NCBI GenBank assembly: GCA_951812925.1
Contig: OX638370.1
Span: forward strand, 123,952,897-124,016,896
Length of the DNA: 64,000 nucleotides
Origin: Calliopum simillimum
Lineage: Eukaryota > Arthropoda > Insecta > Diptera > Lauxaniidae
Direction of reading: 5' to 3'
Part shown: one piece after another, positions 22,871 to 34,760 of the stretch
How positions within the stretch are numbered: position 1 is the stretch's first letter
Layout of the letters: each line of letters starts with the position of its first letter
Program-made: the position numbers and the translations under genes
Notes under the pieces: generated by a model
Told to the model about the DNA's origin: nothing
Databases searched by the model: none
Seen by the model: only the letters and a program-made list of their open reading frames with translations

Positions 22871-24152
22871 AGTTGGCTAGAAATTATATACGGGAAAGCA
22901 CTTTATGTGTCAGCAATTGTTCTTGGTCATAAACCAAAAAAGCTGGTAACATTGGAAATTTTTGGGCTTGTTTCTGAAAGCATTTCAAATTAAAAGATTT
23001 TGTCAAGTTAGGACACTTGAGTGTAAAAGCAATACAGTTTTAATGGGAGACCGAATCACAACCTAAAATGTGGATAGAGGCTGGGAAAATTTATAAAAAA
23101 GTTCAAAGAAAGCATAAAATTCTAAGCATAGCTGACTTGTTTACATCTAAATCGCCTTACACAGACATGCAAACAAATAAATAATATTACAAAATGTCAA
23201 AGGTACCCAGTTGTTACTTGAATGAATCTGTTCTGAAAAGGAGAATGATTTACTTTTCTGGAACACATAGAAAGTGGACATATTTTAAGTGAGTCCGTCA
23301 ATTAACGAACAGGTGCAGGAAACCACATACCTGTTAACTCACGCGTATGCATGTAGGTATGTATTCTGCTGTAACTTCAAGGAATGACTTTAACTCTTCC
23401 CACGACTTTTCTGATTCTTGGATTTTCCTATCCAGCGATCTTTTCCAGGGAGTTCTCGGATAATTTTTTGTTAATTTATATTGACTTGATTCCAATCGGT
23501 TAAGTATGAGTATATAAATCAGTGATGTATAACGCCTATGCCAAAGGGCACTTGAGCTTTTGTGCTTAAAAGATTTCTGTATACGTATTCACTCACGTAT
23601 AAGCGTTCAACCGTGTCAGTAGTTGTGGAGATCTGCGTCACTTGCTTGCAGCTTGTTTACGCGGAAAAATGCGTAAACTTTTACTTCCAAACTCCAGTTT
23701 GATTCTTTGACGAACGGCAACACTACCCACCCACTCGATCTGTAATTACTCGTTACAGACGATGATGAAAACTTGAAAAATGTATAGAATGCTTTTTAGC
23801 GCTGAAGAGTGTTGCCGTCTCGCTCACTCGAATGCAATATTAATTGCTGACAATTGCTCAGAACATTTTCTCAACTTGAAGTCTAAAGTTAAAGTTGGGA
23901 AAATTCCTCACTCGCTTTAATAACCTGAAAAAAGAAGGAACAGCAGCTCGTGGCTTGAGATTTTTAGCGTCAATTTTTATAAACTTTTGTACTTAAAATT
24001 AACTTAAAATTAACTTAAACTTAGTTTAACCTAACTTAAAAGTAATTTACATATAACAAAAATAGTGTTTTGCTTGTAAAATAAAAGTCGCAGTAAGTGT
24101 GCGTAAAATACACTTGCGAAAAAAAAGTTTTTTTTTCTTGTTCATACGCACG
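22871..24152. other. Non-coding stretch
   Basis: No supported gene or repeat boundary. Short TTAACTTAAAATTAACTTAAA repeats occur near 23995-24040. Confidence 0.4.
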
Positions 24153-24234
24153 TACGAGTCCACGGGGAGTCTCAATCTCCCAGAAGACGCAAGTACGAGT
24201 CCACGGGGAGCCTCAATCTCCCAGAAGGGGTTTT
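24153..24234 (+). repeat. Tandem repeat, 2 x 41 bp
   Basis: TACGAGTCCACGGGGAGTCT and about 20 further bases through CTCCCAGAAG are repeated once with few changes. It is more G+C-rich than its surroundings. Function unknown. Confidence 0.7.
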
Positions 24235-26169
24235 AGAGGACACTTGGCAGTGAAAATCATCACGAGTCATCGTCTCATTGGGACATAAAAGGTAACCCTT
24301 TGCCATTAAAAATAAATATACCTTAAAAGGTAAAAGTTTGGTCCCCGGCCAAACACAGCTTATGCAAAACATAAAAGCTTTTAATGAGCTTTTATGCACT
24401 GATGAAATGGGCTAGTAAATATTGAGTTTGGTTATCACTGATATAAATTAAAAAAGGAAAGCGTTAAACAAGATATTCACAGTGTTCATTTACTAGTTCA
24501 GAATTGTGGTTTAAGTCCGAAAAGCTTTCGCTTACGTACGTTTTATGCGTTTTATGTCCACTAAACAAAAACTCTGATTAGAAAAGTCGTATCTTGGAGC
24601 CTTTTAAATTTTGTGCTTTTTTGTACGTGCTTGTCGGTGATATTTTGGCCGATAAGATGATATTGTTGATTGTTTTGTCATAAAAGTTGTACTTTTATCA
24701 TTCAGATCTCAAGAACTCATAATTCAATTTTCCTCATAAGTTGTTCGAAAGTAAGTTGGAGAATTTTTTAATCTGCCGAAGTTAAAGCACGTTTCCCAGG
24801 CTTCCCCAGGCAAGGATACTATTATTACTCGTAGCATGCAGCCACAGTTCAACTGGGTATCCAACGGCATATGAAAGCAGCTGTATTTGTGTACGGCAAC
24901 AGCGATAAGATGCTATTGATTAATTTCAATAGATTTCTAATTTCTTGTTTCTTTTGAACTCTTGGCATTGTAACGATACCAATATGCATACAAACAAATC
25001 AAATAAACAAATATATATAAGAGAATAATGTTAAACATGTAGCGCGTTGTAAAACGCGGAAGCTTTTCAAATTCACAGCAAAGCCATAAAAACTTTTGTA
25101 TTGAACGTCTTGTGCACGTCATATCACACTCTGCTGCTGCTGATGGTGCTGCCAATGCCTCAGTTTATCATTCGCTCCATTCGCACACCCCTTAAAAATG
25201 TCGTCACCCATCCTATGGTGTTCCACATGGTTCCGTTGCCGCGACCCATCTAAAATATCAACGTCAGTGTTGTATGTGAAGGGTGACAATGACTGCTTTA
25301 TACCGTCGCCCGTCACCATCACTGACAATGTCATAGCAATGCGTCGACGATTGAGGCCTTCAGTGTGCCATATAACTCGTGGTTTAGTTTGGATTCATTG
25401 TGTACAACAGCGCATTTGCTTGTTGATATTAAATTGCTAATGCTATTTGGGAAAAATATTTAATATTTTCATTTGTACGCATAGAAAGTGAGACGTGCAA
25501 CTATTTAAAAATTTTTTGGCCTGAGCGTTAATGCGCATTGATATTTATCCCATAGAAGGAGTAAATTTTAGTGGTCAGTTATTAAACAGTCTTTCTTGAG
25601 CGTTGTTTGGTGAACAAATCTTCAACCGATCGAAGCACTTGCTTTGATATAAAGGAGTATCAAAAACATTAAATAGCACCTTAAATCATTAAAAGTGATG
25701 GCGAATGTCAAAAAATGGCCATTAATGATCAAAATTAAATCAAATAATATTTCATTATATCAACGAATATGGAAAAACGCACTGCTTGTGTGTCGCCGAA
25801 GCTAAAAAATTATGTTCATGTTGTCGAAAGTAGTTCAAAAATATTGAGATTGTCTTCTACTAACTTTGCCCTATAATTCATAGGGATCCCTAGATTATTC
25901 GGGCAAAAGTTTATCCTACGTGTAGGCACTCTCATAATCATAAATGAAAATGATGAATAAAATTGGTCGAAAAATTGAACCCTCTAGTACACAAAGATAA
26001 AAAGTCTATAAATGACAACTATGATTCCTACTTAAAACCTTTTGGCAACATTTTAGCACTGTTATAGCACCATTAGTGAATCTGCGTATTTTTCATGTGG
26101 TTCTAGGAGAATTTTGTGGTCCATTATCTAAGTTGTGCTCAGCGATCTTTCCTAAAAAAATCAATAAAA
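24235..26169. other. Non-coding stretch
   Basis: No recognised coding region, although 24.7-25.4 kb is less A+T-rich and less repetitive than most of the window. A short CTGCTGCTGATGGTGCTGCC run lies at 25130-25152. This is one of few candidate single-copy host segments here. Confidence 0.4.
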
Positions 26170-26443
26170 TTTACAAAAACATAATCCCAACGGACATATT
26201 TCGGTCATGGGGGTTATGTCCGAAAATTTTTCCCTATTGGGATTATGTCCCAATATTTTTCCAATAATCAAATAACAAAATAAGGCGATAAGAAATATCG
26301 CTATGGGGATTATGTCCGTTTTTTCCTGGGGACTATGTCTGAAACACTTGCGGACATAATCCCCATTTTAGAAATGGGGACTACATCCGAATTGTTGGCA
26401 GACATAATCCCCATTCACGAAATGGGGACTATGTCACGGCACC
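26170..26443. mobile_element. MULE-type miniature element (GGACATAATCCCC), diverged
   Basis: The right end is the inverse of GGTGCCGTGACATAGTCCCC. The left end keeps ACATAATCCCAACGGACAT, matching the right end of the sister element at 31388. GGACATAATCCCC or its inverse occurs about eight times in 270 bp. The left boundary and target duplication are eroded, so this copy looks older than those at 30847 and 41551. Confidence 0.65.
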
Positions 26444-27194
26444 CATTGATTCTCAATCAAATCTAATACTGAAACACACATCCGTATATTCATTTAATGC
26501 GTTTTTTTTCCTACTATTGTCATGACGTTGTTGTTTTTTATGGCGACACCAAAATTTTAAATTGTTTCCTTCCCCTAATCATTTTTCTGGATTTCTTTTT
26601 TGATACTGCAAGATGGAAGGTGTTTATTTTGCACTCAAAATAACAGTTATTTTAAACACGTCGTTGTGTTGCTATTTTACATAGCCCTCATGCCTGTATT
26701 CCTCATTCAAGTGTGAAGGTGTTTGCGTCAGTGTATATGTTTGCGCATAAACATTCCCAACATGGCATAAATGTGTGTATTAAATGCCTGCCATTTTACA
26801 TGGAGCATAGAAAAAGTACACATACACACACAATTTTAAACTTTGTTACGCGCCGTTTGGTATATGACAAAAAAAATTCCGAAAATATTTTCACTTAAAG
26901 GACAATCGGGTAAAAGCGGCATGAAAACTGTCAAAACTCCGACTACACTATCTGATGGTCGTGCTTCTCCCTTTTAGTCAAAACGCGTAATCAAAGAAAT
27001 TTTCATGCCATTAAGATAGCTATGCTTAAAAAAAATGTACGAAAAAAAAACTTGACAAGTTAACCCATAGTAAATAAAATCGCTTCAAGCAAACAAGTGA
27101 CGTAACGTTTTGTCACTTCGAGTGCATTTGGTCCACCCCACCTTGGCAATTCGGACACTCATTGTTTTGGAATCGCCCCTTTTTACATATTACC
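26444..27194. other. Non-coding stretch
   Basis: No supported gene. Contains a short CACATACACACACA run near 26818. Confidence 0.4.
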
Positions 27195-28146
27195 TTACAG
27201 CAGCATACGGCAGGGGTGTTTACTATCACCATCTCTCTTCCTTATCGTTCTTGACGATATTCTATATAAAGCTCTTAATAAGGCCAAAAGGGGTATCCAA
27301 TGGAACTTTACTGAACATCTAGAAGACCTCGACTATGCTGACGACATCTGCCTCTTATCGTCCAAACATCCAGATATGCAAAACAAAATTGAAGACCTTG
27401 TCTTGGAATCACAAAAGGCCGGCCTGAAAATCAACGTATCCAAGACTAAAAGCGTGAAGCTAAAGGCAAACCGGAATGACATCACGTTTAGAGCTGGCAG
27501 CGATGACATCGAAAACGTCGAAAGCTTCACGTATTTAGGCAGCATTATCTCCATGGATGGTGGAGCAAAAGAGGATATTAACTCAAGAATAGCAAAAGCA
27601 AAAGGCGCGTTTGCTCAACTGAACAAAATATGGTCTTCATCCGTTATATCCACCAAAACGAGAGTGCGCATTTTTGATTCGAATGTGAAATCGGTTTTGT
27701 TATATGGGTGCGAAACATGGCTTGTTACTGAACAACTAACGAACAAGCTGCAAGTATTCGTCAACAAATGCTTAAGGCGTATACTAAAGGTTTGGTGGCC
27801 TCGCACTATATCAAATGCCGAGCTACATCAAAAATGCAAACAGAAGGCTATAGCAAACGAGATCAAGCTGCGCAAATGGGGATGGATTGGTCACACTCTC
27901 CGGAAACCACACAGCGAAGTTTGTCGCCAGGACCTTGAGTGGAATCCACAAGGCAGTAGAGGACGTGGTAGACCCAAAACCAACTGGAAAAGGTCGTTGG
28001 AAAAGGAAATCCAAGAATCGGGAAAATCGTGACAAGAGATCAAAGTCATCGCAAGTGATCGTGACAAATGGAGAGATTTCATATTGGCCCTATGCTCCTC
28101 CTAGGAGTTAAAGGAGAATACATACATACATACATTACAGCAGCAT
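27195..28146 (+). mobile_element. 5'-truncated non-LTR retrotransposon (RTE-like)
   Basis: Identical 12-bp duplications, TTACAGCAGCAT, lie at 27195-27206 and 28135-28146. The insert starts in the middle of reverse transcriptase, as expected after incomplete target-primed reverse transcription. It ends not in poly-A but in a CATA microsatellite (28120-28134). RTE-clade elements characteristically end in short tandem repeats. The ORF is uninterrupted to its stop, so the insertion is young. Confidence 0.8.
27207..28032 (+). pseudogene. Non-LTR reverse transcriptase, C-terminal part
   Basis: An open frame of about 275 codons with no N-terminus. It starts at RQGCLLSPSLFLIVLDD (RT motif 4 region), then LDYADDICLLS with the catalytic YADD near 27335, followed by GLKINVSKTKS and SFTYLGSIIS. 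The thumb/C-terminal part carries LLYGCETW near 27705, RRILKVWWPRTISN near 27775, and WIGHTLRKP near 27885. It ends with a basic GSRGRGRPKTNW segment and TGA at 28030-28032. The endonuclease and RT fingers are missing, so it cannot move itself. The family is close to the endonuclease-reverse transcriptases common in insect genomes. Confidence 0.85.
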
Positions 28147-29933
28147 CATCTGTACACTTCCGTCAGCCTTCATTCCTCAAATAAAATGTTTAGAAATTCA
28201 TTTTCAATTTAAGCTTATTTTATTAATGGAAATTTGCCATAACAGTTAATTCAATATGTTTATGCATATGTATCAGAAAATAAGATGTACATATGTCCTT
28301 ATGTTTTAAACAATTAAACAATGTTTAAAATTATAAACTATTTAGGTTTATACCGGTATACCTTCAAAAAAAATTATGAAATATAACGAAATTTATTAAT
28401 TTGTGTAAGAATAATGCCGACAATAACATTAATCTTATCAAGCAAAAAGTAAACGCTAGTTATATATATATGTATTTATAATAATAATATTTATAGGACC
28501 TATAATCTAATAATAATAAGTTTTGCTCTTATATAATCTCTTACTCCTATACTCAAATGAGTTTCAACTGGGTTGCTGCAGCAATCATCTGGATCTGTTG
28601 ATTGTTTACATGTTGTTTCTTTGTTTTGTATATTTCTTTTTATTTAAAGTTAAAATAAAATATATATAGATGTATATTATTTCTTCTTTTTTTATGTTCT
28701 TTCTATATTCTTTTCTTATTACGTTGATTTTCTTTTATTTTGAAGATAATAGTTTCTTATTTATGTCTTTTTAAATTCTTTTTAGTTGTAATGGGGTCCA
28801 TATTTTCTTTTATAAAAACCAATCAAAAACTTTGCACAGTGAAATTTAGATATCGAAAACTTTTTTTTAATCTAAACTGACAATAATTTTGTCAGATCTT
28901 CTGACGCCATTGAAATCGTTTTTGCAAAAAAAACGAACGTCCACACTTTATATAATAAATAATTCACTTAATACAGTTTTGAGATGGAAATATTTGAAAA
29001 GAGCTTGCAACAAACTTCACTTTTGAGATGCATATTTCTTGAGAAAACTTTGTGATTCTTTTTTTATTTGCTTAAACTTTTAAGTTGCATCAATATAACT
29101 AAACAAGTCTTGTACATTTCTCGTGTTTTTTCAGTGGGCGCCTTTTCTCTTCTGTGCAATATATTCACTGATGCAATGCTGCGCAGCGTACTTGAACCAC
29201 TTTTTATTTGAGGGCGAAAAAATGAACTTTATGATTTTGCTAGGCTAGATCTTTTTTTCATGTTTTTCTTTTTTTTTCTTACGCACTATTATTTTTTTTC
29301 TCACCGAAAATATTTATTTCTGCGTGTCTACCTATGTTTCGTTTTTTTTACATATTTTTATTTGAATTGCGATCTGTAAAAATTGGTGTTTATCTCTTCG
29401 CTTTTATATTTGACTTTTTGTACTCCTTTTTTAATTTTTCATCACACAACACGAGATAGACACCAGTAAACCGCAACTAACTGAACATTTTTGGCTGACG
29501 CCAAAATCACGCCATCATGACATTCCATCGAAAAATACGGTACTTTCCAAGTTACCAACTGCCAGAAGAAAAAATTAAGCATTGTTGATTTCTTAGTGTT
29601 GCCATTTCAATGCACTAATTGAAATTATACAATCATTAGGGGAATCTATTACAACTTAGCTCAAGTACGAGTATCCCAGCAAACATTGTATTTTTATCTC
29701 TGGCGATGGTTTGTTTTTGAAAAACTGAACGGTAGTTTCGATATATTTAAAAGAATCCGCAAATATCACCATGAAAGAGTACGCAGACGACTCTCTAAGA
29801 TGAATTTTAAAGCGAAATAATAAACTGCGCAGTATTTTTTACATTTTTACTTATTCTTACTTGATTTAAAAAAAGGAGAATAATAAATACGAGCATAAAT
29901 ATAAAATGGCGAGATGAGAATTTATGTTCAATA
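28147..29933. other. Non-coding stretch
   Basis: Very A+T-rich, with poly-T runs and TATATATATA near 28460 and 28660. No gene, RNA or element boundary supported. Confidence 0.4.
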
Positions 29934-30846
29934 ACACGGTGCTACAAAGTTCTAAATATTTCATACACTTTTAAAGGTACCCAGTAGATATTATAGGTCT
30001 TGTTGAGTACTTAATTTGCAAATATTTAAAAATTGTAAAGCACCCTCAAAATCCTAAGTTGCCCTTAAAAATCTGTTTTTGGGTGACTTTGTCGCTTATA
30101 AAATTGTAACTCAGTTATTCCTTAGCCGATGGTGTATTATTTCAACAATTTTAAAAGAAAAATTTATGGGCAGTCTAAATATATATACTTTAGCTTAAAA
30201 TTTATGAAAATTGGTTGAAAATTGAAGATGTTATAATTTGTTTTTTTGAATCCTACTTTGTTCGAAATTATAATTTTTAACTAATAAAAAATGCTTACCC
30301 AATCTTTCCCGTTTAAAAGAACTGATTTGATCAAAACGACTATTAGTGATTTTTAGTACAATTTTGTGTACAATATTTTTTGAAATCATCTTAACCCATT
30401 ATATCTTATTTTTATGGATGTTTTTGATACCTATTTCTAAAAACTTAGTAATGATGGGTTAAAATATTTGCGAAAATTTTTACGGAAAATTTCACTAGGG
30501 ATCACAAAAAATTGTTTCCTTTAAATTACTTACTACTTAAATTGGAAAAGATCCGGAAAGCATTTTTATACCCTACACCCAGGGTATGTTCACTTTGTCC
30601 TACAGTTTGTAACATAGAGAAGGAGGCGAAGCAGATATAGAAAAGTATATATATAATCTTGATCCGCGTCAGCTCCTGAGTCGATACAGCCATTTCCGTC
30701 TGTCTGGCTGGCTGGGTGTGCGTGGAAGTACATATTTTGGGAAATTTGAACAAGATAATTTAATGAAATTTGATACGCTGCCTCCGTCGTCAAAGTTAGA
30801 TCTTGAGATTGAAAATGAGCGAAATCGGTCAACGGACGCACCTACC

Positions 30847-31388
30847 GGTGCCGTGACATAATCCCCACGGACATAATCCCCATTCACGATATGGGGATTA
30901 TGTCCGCAAGTAATTCGGACATAATCCCCATTTTTTCAATGGGGATTAGGTCCGCAAGTGTTTCGGACATAATCCCCAGGAAAAAACGGACATAGTCCCC
31001 ATAACGGCCGCGAATCAGTCTTTAATATATCCAACACCTAGTTTGCTAGCCACAGTAATTTTTCATAAGAGTAGGGGTAAGTGGGCGGCCTGCGGCCGCA
31101 GCTCAGGATTTAAAACCCCCAAAAATCCAACACCGGCTTCGCGGCGGCCTTCGGCCGCGGATCAGTCCATAACATCCAACACTATATAAATTTTTTAAAT
31201 GGATAATTGCAAAAATTTTGTTCAATCTTAATTAAATTTTTCGGACATAACCCCCATTGGGATTATGTCCGAAAAATTTGAGGACATAACCCCCATGGCC
31301 AAAATGGGGATTATGACCGAAAAATTTTCGGACATAATCCCCATTTACGAAATGGGGATTATGTCCGTTGGGATTATGTCCGGTAACC
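30847..31388. mobile_element. MULE-type miniature element with 9-bp target duplication
   Basis: The left end is GGTGCCGTGACATAATCCCC and the right end is the inverse of GGTTACCGGACATAATCCC. Perfect 9-bp duplications, GCACCTACC, sit at 30838-30846 and 31389-31397. The homologous region at 60390-60405 shows the same DNA with one copy of the site and no insert. GGACATAATCCCCAT or its inverse is repeated about eleven times. A G+C-rich module (31005-31189) occupies the centre. A 9-bp duplication is characteristic of Mutator-like elements. Confidence 0.85.
31005..31189. repeat. G+C-rich CGGCCG module, copy 1
   Basis: Contains GCGGCCTGCGGCCGCAGC and CTTCGCGGCGGCCTTCGGCC in otherwise A+T-rich DNA, plus CCAACACCTAGTTTGCTAGC and AGTAGGGGTAAGTGGGCGG. 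The same words occur inverted at 36630-36893. Function unknown; probably a mobile or captured repeat. Confidence 0.6.
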
Positions 31389-32589
31389 GCACCTACCGCC
31401 CATACAAAAAATATATTCAAAATGCAACTTTGGGAGTATTTTTCACGACAATGCAACCAAAATACACATAATTATTATGAATTATAAACGCAAGCTCTGA
31501 GAAAAATTCGGACAAAAGGGCGTGACACCTCTCATATAAGTAAAAGCTTCAAAAAACTATACTGAAAGCGTTTTTTGAGATAATTAAATTAAATTTTACT
31601 CAGATACTAAGAACTATAAATGCAAGCTCCCAACAAAAACTTTGTGAAATCGGACAAGAGGGCGTGGCACCTCCCATATAAGAAAATGCTTCAAAACGCT
31701 ATACTGAAAACGTTTTTTGAGATAATAAAACTAAATTTTACTCAGACACTAAAAACGATAAATGCAAGCTCTGAGCAAAAACTGGGTGAAACCGGACAAA
31801 AGGGAGTGGCAACTCCCATATAAGAAAAAGTTTCAAAATGCCATACTGAAAGAGTTTTTTGAGATAATTCAACCAAATTTCACTCAAATACTAAGAATTA
31901 TAAATGCAAGCTCTGAGAAAAAACTGACTGAACTTGGGCGTATGCAATGTACTAAAAAGTAAATCAAAATTTATATGCTTTGCCTTTCAAAGTATTGCTT
32001 AAAAAAGACGTTAAACTGTAAAAAACGAAATTTTTTTTTGCGAATTAATCTAAAATGTCTCCAAGTATTTCCATTGGACTTATACAAATATTACAAATTT
32101 TTAGAATGGCAATAAATTCTTCTTTTTAAATCAGTAAAAAAATACACAATCGGTTAAGGAATAACTGAGCTACAAATTTTTTAGTGCACAAAGTCACCCA
32201 AAAACAGTTTTTTATCGGTAACTTAAGATTTTAAGGGTGCATTACAATTTTTAAGAATAGGCATGCTAGGTCTGATGCAAAGTGTGAAATCACTGAAGCA
32301 CTGTGTTATCGGTCTAAATGTAAATGCCGTGAGAGATATCGTTAAGTTTGGCATTCTGCTTCGTAAAAGTTTATTTATTTTTTCCGAAATTTTTGAGTAG
32401 CCTGGAATAGTTATAAGTTCATCGCAAAGAAGTATGTTTTTTAATCATCATCCAGAAGAGTGTTAAGAGAATTTTTATCGCGGAAACCCAACAGAAAATT
32501 TCGATGCGCATCCCCAAGATGCAATAGCGATGCGCGTCCTTCTCGCATCTTAAGAGCTGATTTGTATGCGCATATTTTCTGCGCTATAG

Positions 32590-32757
32590 GTAGCGAGAGC
32601 GAAGCGCATCCAAAGAGCATTTCTGAATGCGAGAGCGATGCGCATCCAAAGAGCATTTCTGGTAGCGAGAGTGATGCGCATCCAAAGAGCATTTTTGGAT
32701 GCGAGAGCGATGCGCATCCAAAGAGCATTTCTGGTAGCGAGAACGAAGCGCTTTCGG
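32590..32757 (+). repeat. 36-bp minisatellite, module 1
   Basis: Four units start GCATCCAAAGAGCATTT at 32606, 32642, 32678 and 32714, exactly 36 bp apart. Units alternate between TGAATGCGAGAG/TGGATGCGAGAG and TGGTAGCGAGAG forms. Because 36 is divisible by three, all frames stay open on both strands and give spurious repetitive proteins. Each unit holds three or four CpGs in A+T-rich surroundings. A more degenerate part extends left to about 32500. Confidence 0.85.
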
Positions 32758-32812
32758 TCACGTATTAACGTACAAAACAAAATAAATCAATAAGTCGTCT
32801 TCGTAAGATCGC

Positions 32813-32992
32813 GATGATAGAGCAGTGGTCTAGCGACTGGCACTGCGATTGAGAGTTGTAGCAACCGTGAGGTCCTCGGTTCAACTCCGGCCCAGACCTA
32901 ACACAAAAGTTTTCAACTTGCAATTTTTCAGTTAGAATTAATTTAGTAAAATAAAAATAATTATAATTACATCAAAAAAAAAAAAAAAAAAA
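32813..32992 (+). mobile_element. tRNA-derived SINE
   Basis: The head from GATGATAGAGCAGTGG contains an A-box-like TAGAGCAGTGGTC and a B box CGGTTCAACTCCGG at about 32876-32889. The ~80-nt spacing and extra arm resemble Ser/Leu tRNAs. An A+T-rich body follows, then an A-tail of about 19 nt ending at 32992. It lies between the two minisatellite modules. I could not define a target duplication. Confidence 0.6.
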
Positions 32993-33074
32993 TTCTGATG
33001 TGTCTTTGTGACGAAAGACGTAAAATTTCAATTAAAAATTATTATTTTAAATATTTTTATTGTCATCCAAAAAG

Positions 33075-33228
33075 CATCCAAGGAGCATTTCTGAATGCGA
33101 GAGCTATGCGTTTCCAAAGAGCATTTCTGGTAGCGAGAGCGATGCGCATCCAAACAGCAATTCTGGATGCGAGAGCGATGTGCATCCAAAGAGCATTTCT
33201 GGTAGCGAGAGCGAAGCGCTTCGTTCCA
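33075..33228 (+). repeat. 36-bp minisatellite, module 2
   Basis: Four 36-bp units in the same subtype order as module 1 (GAATGC, GGTAGC, GGATGC, GGTAGC). They end in the same GCGAGAGCGAAGCGCTT. The block looks like a second copy of the same four-unit module. Degenerate CpG-rich words continue to about 33330. Confidence 0.8.
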
Positions 33229-33606
33229 ATGACATGCCAATGTTAATTTCAGCGCTTTTGGCAACGAGAGAGATGCGCTTCACTGCTGCTTTAGAGCGCT
33301 TCAGAAGCGCTATTGATGCGCTCCATTCCCCATTGGGAAGTTTGCGGTCTTGCAAATGTTTGCTGGGATTGCACAAATTCATACATCTATTTATGTGTTT
33401 TTTATGTCAGGCAGTTGAACTTTCACCTTGTCTGTTACAAATACAAGCACAGGCTTCTAATAAAAGGGTTAATGCTACAACAACAATGAAAACACAACAA
33501 CAGTCATAATAAAGCTACTCTTCATTGTATTGCTGCTGTAATTTGACAATTTTTTAAATTGAAACCCGCTGTTCTTTACATACACACTCGAACAAGCGTA
33601 TATATA

Positions 33607-34299
33607 CCCTGCAGTTAAATTTGGATCTAGTCCCAAAGAGTGACTAGTTCGGCAACTGTTCAATAAGGTACTAGCAAAAATACAAAGTTTTCATGTTTTT
33701 CTTTGTCTTTGTTTGCTCTTTTATTAACTGAGAAGTGCTGAGATAGTGAGAAAGTAATATGTACGAACAGTCACGTTTTTTGGTGTTCCGTTTTTTTAAT
33801 AAATTTTCATGGAAATATGTTACTTTAAAGTAAAAAAAATGTTTTGATATCAAAACCGACGCACTGTTTCACATCTACATATATTGGATTATCTGAAATT
33901 GTGTTAATTTATTGATTATTTCAAAAAATTTTAATTTTTTTATTCGCCATTTAAATTGCGCATCAGCTAATCCGTCAGTGTTCGCTCATTCTTCTTCTAA
34001 TTACATCTCTCAATTTTAAGATACTCGTTCGCTCAATTTTTAGATACTCGAAATCGAGTCTCGAAGCTCTCAAAATTTTCAACTGTCCCTCGACTGGTGA
34101 ATAGGTAATGCAGAGGGAGACAATTGTCTCTCGGCTAGCGAAAAGGTAATGCAGAGGGAGACAATTGACGATTCGTAGGACATCAACATTGAAAAATCGT
34201 CAGTCCATCATATGAAAATTCGTTAGTTGTGGAACTAGTACTAGTCCTGTTTGAAAGTAGTCAAAGACTAGTCATGCACTAGTCCGATTAACTGCAGGG
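33607..34299. repeat. Inverted-repeat element with iterated ACTAGTCC
   Basis: CCCTGCAGTTAA at 33607 recurs inverted at 34288-34299. Next to both ends are several GACTAGT/ACTAGTC words (33633, 33645, 34235, 34266, 34279). No target duplication was fixed. Two 41-bp direct repeats containing GGTAATGCAGAGGGAGACAA lie at about 34086-34167. Confidence 0.5.
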
Positions 34300-34760
34300 A
34301 ACTTATAAGTACATAAATGTGTGAGTGTGCCCTTTGCCTGTCATTCATCGTACATGTGCTGTTGATAAGAAATTTTTTCAAACATTTATAGGGCTATTCT
34401 GGCGACAGTGTTAGAGCTGTCAAACAGCTCACCACAGTCTTCACTGCTACGAAAGTAGTAACGAAGATGTTTTGGTATTCTGGTAGCATTTAGAAAGCTC
34501 TTTTCTGTCTTTATGCATTCGACTTTTAATACCTGCTACGTAGGAGGTCTTAGAGAGAACTTAAAGCTATTAGTTGCTTGCTGTCAGGTTTCTTTTATGT
34601 GGAAAGTGAAGAATTAAGAAAAATTTTATTTTATTGCTTTATTATTTATAATTTTTTATCATAAAACAACTGGGTTTAATGTTGGATTATCGACTGTTAA
34701 TATTTTTTTTTAACCTAATTTGGCTTATTAAGCTTTTAATTTTAAGAAAGAATATGTGGA
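34300..34760. other. Non-coding stretch
   Basis: No supported gene. Words such as GGTATTCTGG/CCAGAATACC near 34475 recur near 39430 and may belong to another short repeat. Confidence 0.35.

Larger units (their letters stand above)
30568..31960. repeat. Family B repeat, copy 1 (interrupted)
   Basis: It starts at TATACCCTACACCCAGGGTA and includes GTCTGTCTGGCTGGCTGG, TGCCTCCGTCGTCAAAG and CCTACCGCCCATAC. After the nested MULE element it continues as a tandem array of about 132-142-bp units (31484-31960). Each unit has ATAAATGCAAGCTC, a GGGCGTGGCACCTCCC-like word and TTTTTTGAGATAAT. The second copy at 60088-60990 lacks the insertion. Confidence 0.7.
29934..32306. mobile_element. Large TIR element, TA-flanked, with nested insertion
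   Basis: ACACGGTGCT and the inverse of ACACAGTGCT lie beside TA (29932-29933, 32307-32308). The inverted similarity extends at least 200 bp, through TTTTTGGGTGACTTTGT near 30080 and its inverse near 32195, and CTCAGTTATTCCTTAGCCGA near 30111 and its inverse near 32150. The interior holds the family B repeat and the MULE-type element at 30847-31388. No transposase is recognisable. The terminal 10 bp are less certain than the long inverted arms. Confidence 0.6.

Noticed and set aside
29934..32306. Second Transib candidate, because ends contain CACGGTG/CACAGTG
   Set aside because: The inverted similarity extends outward past the heptamer (ATAACAC) and no direct 5-bp duplication flanks it; TA flanking fits better.
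32813..32898. Functional Ser/Leu-type tRNA gene
   Set aside because: It has an A-tailed SINE body and no clean acceptor pairing, so it is better explained as a tRNA-derived SINE head.
32590..33228. Regular repeats as a CRISPR array
   Set aside because: The units abut with no unique spacers, and the sequence is eukaryotic.
32441..33509. Repetitive frames on both strands as a repeat protein
   Set aside because: They arise because the 36-bp minisatellite unit is a multiple of three; both strands and several frames are open alike.
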